Positions 1-4,732 of a DNA stretch of 5,710 nucleotides are shown here, one piece after another; position 1 is the first letter of the stretch, and the number at the start of each line of letters is the position of its first letter. Under the pieces are notes generated by a model. That model saw nothing but the letters and a program-made list of their open reading frames with translations. It was not told where the DNA came from and ran no database searches. Both the position numbers and the translations under genes were made by a program. The DNA is from Desulfobacteraceae bacterium (lineage in GTDB: Bacteria > Desulfobacterota > Desulfobacteria > Desulfobacterales > JAABRJ01): contig JAABRJ010000125.1 in the NCBI GenBank assembly GCA_011390985.1, positions 1 to 5,710 on the forward strand, given 5' to 3'.

Positions 1-279
1 GAACTGGCCGACCACTTCGTCAGGGACCCCGCCCAGGTGGTACGGTTGCAGCAGCGGGTAAAGGTTACCGTCCTGGAGGTCGATCTGGCCCGCAGACGGA
101 TCTCACTTTCGATGAAATCGGCCCCCGCCGAGGCCCTCCCCCGCGAGCAACCGGCAGCACCGCGCGCGGACGCCCCGGGACGGCCCAAGGGACACCGCCA
201 GACTGCCCAAAAGGAAATCCCGCAGCGGCCGTTTAACAACCCCTTTGGCGCCCTGCTGGACCGATCCAAAAAACGGTGA
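1..279 (+). CDS. tex: Tex family RNA-binding transcription accessory protein, C-terminal fragment (5' end outside the window)
   Basis: The frame is open from base 1 and encodes the last 92 residues of a protein, ending in TGA at 277-279. Residues 1-39 (ELADHFVRDPAQVV, then VKVTVLEVDLARRRISLSMK) match the end of the S1 RNA-binding domain of Tex/YhgF, where this last beta-strand segment is highly conserved. Residues 40-77 form a low-complexity tail rich in Pro, Ala, Arg and Gln, probably disordered. The protein closes with FNNPFGALLDRSKKR, a short 'NNPF..L' ending often seen in Tex proteins. Tex is a cytoplasmic nucleic-acid-binding protein with YqgF-like, HhH and S1 domains, linked to transcription; only the S1 end is visible here. 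An in-frame GTG at 37 lies inside the S1 domain and is not a start. The family call is fairly secure, but another S1-domain protein cannot be fully excluded from a fragment. Confidence 0.82.
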   Translation, partial: ELADHFVRDPAQVVRLQQRVKVTVLEVDLARRRISLSMKSAPAEALPREQPAAPRADAPGRPKGHRQTAQKEIPQRPFNNPFGALLDRSKKR

Positions 280-281
280 CC

Positions 282-319
282 GCCTGCCGCCTTTGGGCCG
301 CCTGAAAGCGGCGGCGGGC
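282..319 (+). other. GC-rich stem-loop in the tex-dtd spacer
   Basis: GCCTGCCGCC at 282-291 can pair with GGCGGCGGGC at 310-319 (ten pairs, one of them T-G) around an 18-nt loop. A smaller alternative, GCCGC 297-301 with GCGGC 308-312, competes with it. No T-run follows, so this is not a standard intrinsic terminator. It begins 3 nt after the tex stop codon and ends 13 nt before the dtd ribosome binding site. It may protect the tex mRNA end or weakly attenuate read-through; chance pairing in GC-rich DNA is also possible. Confidence 0.3.
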
Positions 320-342
320 CTCGACCATGATCGGAGCAATAA

Positions 343-804
343 ATGCGGGCCGTGATTCAGAGAGTTCTGCAGAGCCGGGTAACCGTGGACGGCGGCGTGG
401 TCGGCGAGATCGGCCGCGGCCTCCTGGTGCTGCTGGGCGTCGCCCGCAGCGACACCCCTGCGGACGGCGAGCTGCTTGCCGAGAAAATCGTCCACCTCCG
501 AATCTTTGAAGACGCGCAGGGCAGAATGAACCGCAGCCTGCTCGACACCGGCGGGCAAATGCTGGTGGTGTCGCAGTTCACCCTGCTGGGCGACTGCCGC
601 AAGGGGCGGCGCCCTTCATTCGCCCGGGCGGCCCCCCCTGAACTGGCGCAGGGTCTTTACGAGGGCTTTGTCGAAAAGGTCCGCGATGCAGGCGTGCGGG
701 TTGCCACCGGCCGTTTTCGGGCCATGATGGCGGTTTCGCTGATAAACGACGGCCCCGTGACCCTGATCGTCGAAAGTCCGTCCGAAAATGTCCACCAGAC
801 GTGA
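343..804 (+). CDS. dtd: D-aminoacyl-tRNA deacylase
   Basis: This 153-residue protein is a full-length DTD, the cytoplasmic enzyme that hydrolyses D-amino acids (and glycine mischarged on tRNA-Ala) from tRNA. The N-terminus MRAVIQRVLQSRVTVDG is the classic family start. The two signature motifs are present: SQFTL at residues 77-81 and the Gly-cis-Pro motif in NDGPVT at 135-140 (GPVT 137-140), which together form the chiral proofreading pocket. The length matches the usual 145-155 residues, with a short extra tail (SENVHQT). The ATG at 343 is preceded by GGAG at 333-336 with 6-nt spacing, which supports this start. It lies 63 nt after tex and 69 nt before the carboxypeptidase gene on the same strand, so co-transcription is plausible. 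I see no missing catalytic element. Confidence 0.96.
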   Translation: MRAVIQRVLQSRVTVDGGVVGEIGRGLLVLLGVARSDTPADGELLAEKIVHLRIFEDAQGRMNRSLLDTGGQMLVVSQFTLLGDCRKGRRPSFARAAPPELAQGLYEGFVEKVRDAGVRVATGRFRAMMAVSLINDGPVTLIVESPSENVHQT

Positions 805-873
805 GGGCGGTCTCCTGAAAACCAGATTGCCCCCGCCGCCCGAGGGGCCGCGGTACCAGCCGGATTGTAAATA

Positions 874-2100
874 ATGCCAAGCTATCAGGTGCCCCCCGTA
901 GGTCTTTTGGCATGCAACCGGCGGTGGCTGTTGGCCGCATGCCTGGCCGGGTTGCTGCTGCCGGCCGGCCTGCCGGCGGCTTCCCTCGAGGGGGTCAAAC
1001 CCCTGATCGGCACGGGCGACGCCGCGCTGGTGACCGCCCCCGACGGCCGGGTGCTGCTGGCCGCAAACGCCGACCGGCAGATGGTGCCGGCCTCGATCCT
1101 GAAGGTCCTCACGGCCCTGAGCGCCGTTCATTACCTGGGACCGGATTTCCGTTTCGAAACCGATTTTTATCTCGATTCCGATCACAACCTGGTTGTCAAA
1201 GGGTCAGGCGATCCGCTCCTGGTATCCGAAACCCTGGCCGCTATTGCGGCCGAGTTGGGCGGCAGGCTCCAGCGGTTCAACGATCTGGTGCTGGACCCCG
1301 CCTTCTTTGAGCACGCGCTCCGCATCCCGGGGGTTTCCGCCTCGCCCGAACCCTACGACGCCCCCAACGGCGCCCTGTGCGTCAATTTCAACACCGTCGC
1401 CTTCGAAACCCTCAACGGCCGGCTGGTCAGCGCGGAGCCGCAAACCCCGCTGATCCCCTTTGCCGTGGAACGCATTCGAGCCTCCGGCCTCACGAACGGC
1501 CGCATCGTACTGTCAAGCCAAAACCAGGACCACCTCCTCTATGCGGGCCACCTCATCCGCCATTTTTTGACCGCCAGCGGCATCCAAACCCGTGGAGCGG
1601 TCCGAATCGGCCGCCTCGAACCGGGCAGCCGGCGCCTGGTCCATCGTCACACCGCAACCACCCCGCTGACCGGCGTTATTGCCGAACTCCTGCAATACTC
1701 CAATAACTTTATCGCCAACCAATTGACGGTCGTCATCGGTGCCACGGCGGCGGGACCGCCGGGAACGCTGGCCAAAGGGGTCTCCGCAACCCGCACCTAC
1801 GCCGCTGACGTCCTGGGGTTAAAGACCCTCAGGCTGGCCGAGGGCTCGGGGATCTCCCGCCAGAATCGAATTTCGGCCCGCGAGATGGGCCGGGTCCTCG
1901 CAGCCTTCGAACCCTTGCGGCACCTGATGCGCCACGAGGGCCGGGAGTACTACAAAACCGGCACCCTCAGCGGCATCCGCACCCGTGCCGGCTATATCGC
2001 CAGCGCCGCGGGCGGGTGCTACCGGTTTGCGCTGCTGGTCAACACCCCCGGCCGTTCCACCGACAGGATCATGCGGGCACTTCTCGACCGCCTGAACTGA
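874..2100 (+). CDS. dacB: D-alanyl-D-alanine carboxypeptidase/endopeptidase, peptidase S13 (PBP4/DacB type)
   Basis: The 408-residue protein carries all three penicillin-binding active-site motifs in order: SxxK as S74-I-L-K77 (context VPASILKVLTAL), SxN as S276-N-N278 (context LLQYSNNFIANQL) and KTG at 361-363 (YYKTGTLSGI). S13-type context motifs are also present: GSGDPLL at 110-116, NFNTV at 171-175 and EGSGISRQNRIS at 323-334. An N-terminal signal is likely: R16-R17, a hydrophobic stretch at 18-31, and an Ala-rich cleavage region around LPAAS (33-37), placing the enzyme in the periplasm. There it would trim or open peptide cross-links in peptidoglycan. It is shorter than E. coli PBP4 (477 residues), with about 200 residues between SxxK and SxN, so the inserted domains are reduced. 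The ATG at 874 has only a weak GGA at 862-864; GTG 889 or TTG 907 are possible alternatives that would keep the signal. Confidence 0.93.
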   Translation: MPSYQVPPVGLLACNRRWLLAACLAGLLLPAGLPAASLEGVKPLIGTGDAALVTAPDGRVLLAANADRQMVPASILKVLTALSAVHYLGPDFRFETDFYLDSDHNLVVKGSGDPLLVSETLAAIAAELGGRLQRFNDLVLDPAFFEHALRIPGVSASPEPYDAPNGALCVNFNTVAFETLNGRLVSAEPQTPLIPFAVERIRASGLTNGRIVLSSQNQDHLLYAGHLIRHFLTASGIQTRGAVRIGRLEPGSRRLVHRHTATTPLTGVIAELLQYSNNFIANQLTVVIGATAAGPPGTLAKGVSATRTYAADVLGLKTLRLAEGSGISRQNRISAREMGRVLAAFEPLRHLMRHEGREYYKTGTLSGIRTRAGYIASAAGGCYRFALLVNTPGRSTDRIMRALLDRLN

Positions 2101-2114
2101 TCTGCGGCAGATCA
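2098..2114 (+). other. Short perfect inverted repeat overlapping the dacB stop codon
   Basis: TGATCTG at 2098-2104 is repeated inverted as CAGATCA at 2108-2114 around the three bases CGG. The first arm includes the TGA stop of the carboxypeptidase gene (2098-2100). There is no following T-run on either strand, so it is not a typical intrinsic terminator. It could stabilise the 3' end of the plus-strand transcript. Confidence 0.35.
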
Positions 2115-2246
2115 CATCAGGGCGGCGGGCAGAAACCCGGAATTGGACGCAAGCTGCACAATCAGGAAAAAATCAGGGGTTAGGAAGGTGGCGGGAATAG
2201 CGGGAGCCGGGGCGCCGGCGATCCTGCAGGGGTGGCAGGGTGACAG
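2101..2246. other. Convergent intergenic spacer between dacB and folE2
   Basis: This 146-nt spacer separates two converging transcription units, so both transcripts should end here. It contains the inverted repeat at the dacB stop. A second small hairpin lies at 2206-2219 (GCCGG, four bases, CCGGC). There is also an A6 run at 2166-2171, which is T6 when read on the minus strand. No GC-rich hairpin sits directly before that T-run, so I cannot name a canonical terminator. The hexamer ATCAGG occurs three times (2116, 2161, 2172), which looks incidental. I see no small gene. Confidence 0.5.
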
Positions 2247-3041
2247 TCAGGACCCGTGGGCTGCCGGGTTCTTTTCTTTGGTGATCGAGGCGTAGGCGCT
2301 GTGGTTGTGGATGGACTCGAAGTTCTCGGCGCTTACCGCAAACCAGGTTATATTGGGGTCTTCGTTCAGGGCCACGGCGATGTCCCGGACCACATCCTCG
2401 ACAAATTTGGGGTTTTTGTAGCCTCTCTCGGTGACGCACTTTTCATCGACGCGTTTCAGCACCGAAAACACCTCGCAGGATGCACAGCGTTCCACCAGTT
2501 CGATCATGTCCTCCAGCCAGATGAACTTCTTAAACCGCACCCGCAGCCGGACCTTCCCGCGCTGATTGTGGGCGCCGCCGTCGCTGATTTCCTTGGAGCA
2601 CGGACAGACCGAGGTGATCGGGACGATCACCTCGGAGATCAGGTCGATTTGACTCTGGGGATTGCTGGAGCCGGTTATGCGGCAGGTGTAGTCCATCAAC
2701 CCGGGGGATCGACTGACCGGGGAAAGCTTCTCGATGAAGTACGGGAAGGTCACCTCAACATGCGCGGATTTAGCATTCAGATGCTGCTTCATCTCCTCGA
2801 GAATGACCCAAAAACGTTTTAGGGAAATCTCGGGATGAAAGATGTGCAGCATCTCCACGAAGCGGCTCATATGGGTGCCGCGATACTTGTGCGGCAGGTC
2901 GACGTACATGTTGATGTTCGCAACGGTATGCTGAATCCCGTCCCTGCGGTCCTTGACGACGATGGGATACCGCAGGTTCTTGATGCCGACCTTGTCGATC
3001 GGGATGTTGCGGTAGTCGCGCTGGTTTTGGGTGTCTTTCAT
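2247..3041 (-). CDS. folE2: GTP cyclohydrolase FolE2 (type IB)
   Basis: The 264-residue protein beginning MKDTQNQRDYRNIPIDKVGI is a complete FolE2/MptA-type GTP cyclohydrolase. The enzyme converts GTP to 7,8-dihydroneopterin triphosphate, feeding tetrahydrofolate and 7-deazaguanine (queuosine) synthesis in the cytoplasm. Metal-site residues fit the family: C146 and C148 in SVCPCSKEIS, H158 in GAHNQR and E200 in KRVDEK. Further hallmarks are CASCEVFSVLKR (186-197) and AENFESIHNHSAYA (238-251). The ATG at 3041 is chosen because the family starts at this point. An in-frame GTG at 3086 would add 15 residues (VPAGLFSES region) that I do not recognise as FolE2 sequence and that cover a T-tailed hairpin. 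No clear Shine-Dalgarno sequence stands next to the ATG (only GGTTGG), so the start is a little uncertain. The gene lies 47 nt after the TtcA-like gene. No Zur-like site was recognised. Confidence 0.95.
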   Translation of the reverse strand: MKDTQNQRDYRNIPIDKVGIKNLRYPIVVKDRRDGIQHTVANINMYVDLPHKYRGTHMSRFVEMLHIFHPEISLKRFWVILEEMKQHLNAKSAHVEVTFPYFIEKLSPVSRSPGLMDYTCRITGSSNPQSQIDLISEVIVPITSVCPCSKEISDGGAHNQRGKVRLRVRFKKFIWLEDMIELVERCASCEVFSVLKRVDEKCVTERGYKNPKFVEDVVRDIAVALNEDPNITWFAVSAENFESIHNHSAYASITKEKNPAAHGS

Positions 3042-3064
3042 ATAGGGACCAACCGATGACTCCG

Positions 3065-3101
3065 AAAAAAGGCCGGCCGGCACCACCGTCAGCGGCCCGC
3101 C
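3065..3101 (-). terminator. Possible intrinsic terminator or attenuator between the TtcA-like gene and folE2
   Basis: Reading the minus strand, GGCGGGCC (3101-3094) can pair with GGCCGGCC (3078-3071): seven of eight pairs form, with one G-G mismatch, around a 15-nt loop. Six T's follow at once (3070-3065). A shorter perfect version pairs GGCCG (3097-3093) with CGGCC (3075-3071). The first arm lies inside the 3' end of the TtcA-like gene, whose stop codon is in the loop, and the T-run ends 23 nt before the folE2 ATG. This layout suggests termination or attenuation before folE2. The mismatch and long loop lower confidence. Confidence 0.45.
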
Positions 3102-3841
3102 TGCGGTCCTGGCGGAGGTTTCAAGAGGTATTCGCGCTTCACGTGGTGCATCGCGCTAAAAATATTTCCCTTGATTTTCCGGTTTGAACGGTAAAGTCGA
3201 TCCAGCAGCCCCTTGATTTCCCGCCGCCTGGAGGTCTTGGCGGATGGGCAGGCCGTTTCAAAGGTCGGAAAAGCCTGCCTGCAGGCGAAGCGTCGAATCA
3301 GGTCCTGGTCGGCAAAAGCCAGCGGCCGGATAATCTCGAAGCGCCCGCCGAAAAAAGCCTGCCGGGGCTGCATCGTACTGATTTCACCGACGTAACAGAT
3401 GTTGAGGAAAAAGGTCTCGATGAGATCGTCTTTGTTGTGGCCCAAGGCCAGTTTGTTGCAGCGCATCTCATCGGCCATCTCAAAGAGGCGTTTGCGCCGC
3501 AGCCGCGAGCATAGAAAACAGGGGTTTTCACGGTTCTCCGGACTGTGGCCGCGCAGACCGTAATCCGTCAATTCCACCCGCAGCGCAAGCCCCAGGGAAG
3601 CACAGAAACCCGCCAGTTCGTCGTTGAAGCCATCCTCGAAGCCCGGATCGATATAGGCCGGAAAAATCTCGTAACCGATCGGCACCCTTGCCCGGCGCTC
3701 CTGTAAAATCCACATCAGCGTCAGGCTGTCCATTCCGCCGGAGACCCCGATCAGCACCCGGTCGCCGTCGGCGAGCATTTCGTAGCGGTGAAGGGCTTTG
3801 CCGACAGCCCGATTGAGCGCCTTGAAGGTCCCAGCGGCCAT
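3089..3841 (-). CDS. TtcA-family PP-loop ATPase, probable tRNA 2-thiocytidine synthetase or related tRNA thiolase
   Basis: From ATG 3841 this is a 250-residue cytoplasmic protein. It has the PP-loop ATP-binding motif SGGMDS at 34-39, the TtcA-type cysteine pair C108-x-x-C111 (NPCFLCSRLRRKRLF), the LALGHNKDDLIETFFLN stretch (132-148) and a later cysteine C198 (ACPSAKTSRR). In E. coli TtcA two CxxC cysteines and a later cysteine hold a [4Fe-4S] cluster used to thiolate C32 of certain tRNAs. The same layout here suggests that chemistry; the target base is inference. TilS is less likely because it lacks these cysteines. The motif is SGGMDS, not the SGGKDS of E. coli TtcA, and the protein is shorter than its 311 residues. 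The ATG is supported by GGAGG at 3847-3851 with 5-nt spacing; an in-frame TTG at 3856 lies upstream of that site. It follows rpoZ by 19 nt and is probably co-transcribed with it. Confidence 0.88.
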   Translation of the reverse strand: MAAGTFKALNRAVGKALHRYEMLADGDRVLIGVSGGMDSLTLMWILQERRARVPIGYEIFPAYIDPGFEDGFNDELAGFCASLGLALRVELTDYGLRGHSPENRENPCFLCSRLRRKRLFEMADEMRCNKLALGHNKDDLIETFFLNICYVGEISTMQPRQAFFGGRFEIIRPLAFADQDLIRRFACRQAFPTFETACPSAKTSRRREIKGLLDRLYRSNRKIKGNIFSAMHHVKREYLLKPPPGPQAGR

Positions 3842-3846
3842 CGAAG

Positions 3847-3851
3847 CCTCC
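3847..3851 (-). promoter_or_regulatory. Ribosome binding site fixing the TtcA-like gene start
   Basis: On the minus strand GGAGG stands 5 nt before the ATG at 3841. This excludes the upstream in-frame TTG at 3856, which would place the site inside the coding region. Confidence 0.8.
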
Positions 3852-3860
3852 GCCAAGAGG

Positions 3861-4070
3861 CTATTTCTCGACAGCCTCGGAGTCTTTCTGGATAAAAACC
3901 TTGCCGGCCGCGATCTCGCGCAGCGCCACGACGATATCCTCGTTCTTGGGGGAATTGACCAGGTATTCGGAACCTTCCCGAATCTGGCGCACCCGCTTGG
4001 CCGCCATGTGCACCAGAAGGAAACGATTGGGCACCCGCTTCATACAGTCTTCAATCGTGATTCTAGCCAA
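3861..4070 (-). CDS. rpoZ: DNA-directed RNA polymerase omega subunit
   Basis: The 69-residue product MARITIEDCMKRVPNRFLL... is the omega subunit, which binds the C-terminal part of beta-prime and helps assembly and stability of RNA polymerase. Conserved blocks are the N-terminal MARITIEDC, the VPNRFLLVHMAAKRVRQI helix (13-30) and KNEDIVVALREIAAGKV (42-58). It is shorter than E. coli omega (91 residues), lacking most of the variable C-terminal tail. The start is TTG at 4070, supported by AGGAG at 4077-4081 with 6-nt spacing and by full match to the family N-terminus; the next ATG (4043) would delete the first nine conserved residues. In E. coli rpoZ sits with spoT; here it sits with a tRNA-modifying enzyme gene 19 nt downstream. 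An 84% AT stretch lies just upstream and may hold a promoter. Confidence 0.95.
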   Translation of the reverse strand: MARITIEDCMKRVPNRFLLVHMAAKRVRQIREGSEYLVNSPKNEDIVVALREIAAGKVFIQKDSEAVEK

Positions 4071-4076
4071 TTTTAT

Positions 4077-4081
4077 CTCCT
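4077..4081 (-). promoter_or_regulatory. Ribosome binding site deciding the rpoZ TTG start
   Basis: AGGAG on the minus strand is spaced 6 nt from the TTG at 4070. Together with the conserved MARITIEDC N-terminus it shows that TTG, not the ATG at 4043, is the rpoZ initiator. Confidence 0.82.
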
Positions 4082-4130
4082 AATATCAGAATTTTATATA
4101 TTCTTTTTTGAATAGATACTTTGATTTTCA
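4082..4130 (-). promoter_or_regulatory. AT-rich region upstream of rpoZ, possible promoter
   Basis: In otherwise GC-rich DNA, 42 of the 50 bases at 4081-4130 are A or T. Read on the minus strand it includes TATATAAAAT (4100-4091), a plausible -10 element about 30 nt upstream of the rpoZ start. No good -35 hexamer stands at 16-18 nt. A small inverted repeat, AGAAT 4088-4092 with ATTCT 4100-4104, spans the same place. The location directly before rpoZ and after greA favours a promoter for the rpoZ-ttcA unit, but the call rests mainly on composition. Confidence 0.4.
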
Positions 4131-4149
4131 GGGCATGGGCCTCGGGGCT

Positions 4150-4617
4150 TTACAAAATTTCCACCAGTTCGTAGGAGCGCTTGCCCCCCGGGGCCATGAG
4201 GAGAATCGCGTCTCCGGGTTTCTTGCCCAGCATGGCCTTGCCCAACGGCGAAGAAATCGAAATTTTGCCCTGCGCCACGTCCGATTCTTCCGGCCCGACC
4301 AGTTGGTACTCCACCGCTTCGGCGGTGTCAACGTTTTCCAGCAGGACCCGGGTACCGAATACGACCCGATCCTTTGGCAGCTTGGATGGATCGATGATAT
4401 CGGCGCTGTTTAACTTGAAGTCCAGTTCGCTGATACGGCCTTCGATAAATCCTTGGCGGTCCTTGGCCGCTTCAAATTCGGCGTTTTCGGAAAGGTCGCC
4501 GTGGGCGCGCGCCTCTTCGATGGCCTTGATGTTCTGCGGCCTGTCAACCGACTTGAGGCGCGCCAATTCCTTCTTTAGGGTCTCATACCCTTCGCGTGTG
4601 ATCGGTGTTCTTTGCAA
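4150..4617 (-). CDS. greA: Transcription elongation factor GreA
   Basis: The 155-residue protein is a full-length GreA (E. coli 158). It binds the RNA polymerase secondary channel and stimulates cleavage of backtracked RNA so that elongation resumes. The N-terminal coiled coil (about 1-75) begins PITREGYETLKKEL and has the acidic tip D41-L-S-E44 in GDLSENAEFEAAK, the residues that place the catalytic metal. The C-terminal FKBP-like domain contains SPLGKAMLGKKPGD (123-136) and ends in ELVEIL. The start is TTG at 4617, backed by AGGAG at 4625-4629 with 7-nt spacing and by the family start (M.RTPIT..GY). No in-frame ATG could replace it without deleting conserved sequence. It lies 115 nt after asd and 79 nt before rpoZ; both spacers are long enough for their own control elements. 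Confidence 0.97.
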   Translation of the reverse strand: MQRTPITREGYETLKKELARLKSVDRPQNIKAIEEARAHGDLSENAEFEAAKDRQGFIEGRISELDFKLNSADIIDPSKLPKDRVVFGTRVLLENVDTAEAVEYQLVGPEESDVAQGKISISSPLGKAMLGKKPGDAILLMAPGGKRSYELVEIL

Positions 4618-4624
4618 AGCGCTG

Positions 4625-4629
4625 CTCCT
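4625..4629 (-). promoter_or_regulatory. Ribosome binding site deciding the greA TTG start
   Basis: AGGAG on the minus strand lies 7 nt before the TTG at 4617. This supports TTG initiation at the point where the GreA family begins. Confidence 0.8.
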
Positions 4630-4667
4630 GAAAATAAATGATCTGGCAATGTCATCCGGGCGGCGTC

Positions 4668-4695
4668 AAACAGCCGGTGCAAGGCCGCACGGCTG
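4668..4695 (-). terminator. Weak terminator-like stem-loop between asd and greA
   Basis: On the minus strand CAGCCGTGC (4695-4687) pairs with GCAC and GGCTG (4680-4677 and 4675-4671), giving nine pairs with one bulged C and a 6-nt loop. Only three T's follow (4670-4668). The structure sits 37 nt after the asd stop and about 40 nt before the greA ribosome binding site. It could partly end the asd transcript or protect its 3' end; the short T-run makes efficient termination doubtful. Confidence 0.4.
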
Positions 4696-4732
4696 GCCGA
4701 ATTCCTTTGAAAGGTGGGCCTTTGCTTGCGGC

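Noticed and set aside
805..873. Terminator in the dtd-dacB spacer
   Set aside because: The spacer is GC-rich with CCCC/GGGG and CCGCGG pairing options, but no stable stem followed by T's is present.
616..1185. Minus-strand open frame opposite dtd and dacB
   Set aside because: It covers parts of two genes with clear family motifs on the plus strand, and its product is Gly, Arg and Gln rich without recognisable domains.
2256..2822. Plus-strand open frame of 188 codons opposite folE2
   Set aside because: It is antisense to catalytic FolE2 sequence and has no family resemblance.
3042..3086. GTG start at 3086 for folE2 (15 extra residues)
   Set aside because: The extra residues are not FolE2-like, they cover the T-tailed hairpin, and the family N-terminus begins at the ATG at 3041.
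3842..3856. TTG start at 3856 for the TtcA-like gene
   Set aside because: The ATG at 3841 has a GGAGG site at 5-nt spacing, which lies inside the proposed extension.
4641..4670. Sigma-70 promoter for greA based on TTGACG
   Set aside because: The sequence 17 nt downstream (CCAGAT) is not a credible -10, so the pair was not called.
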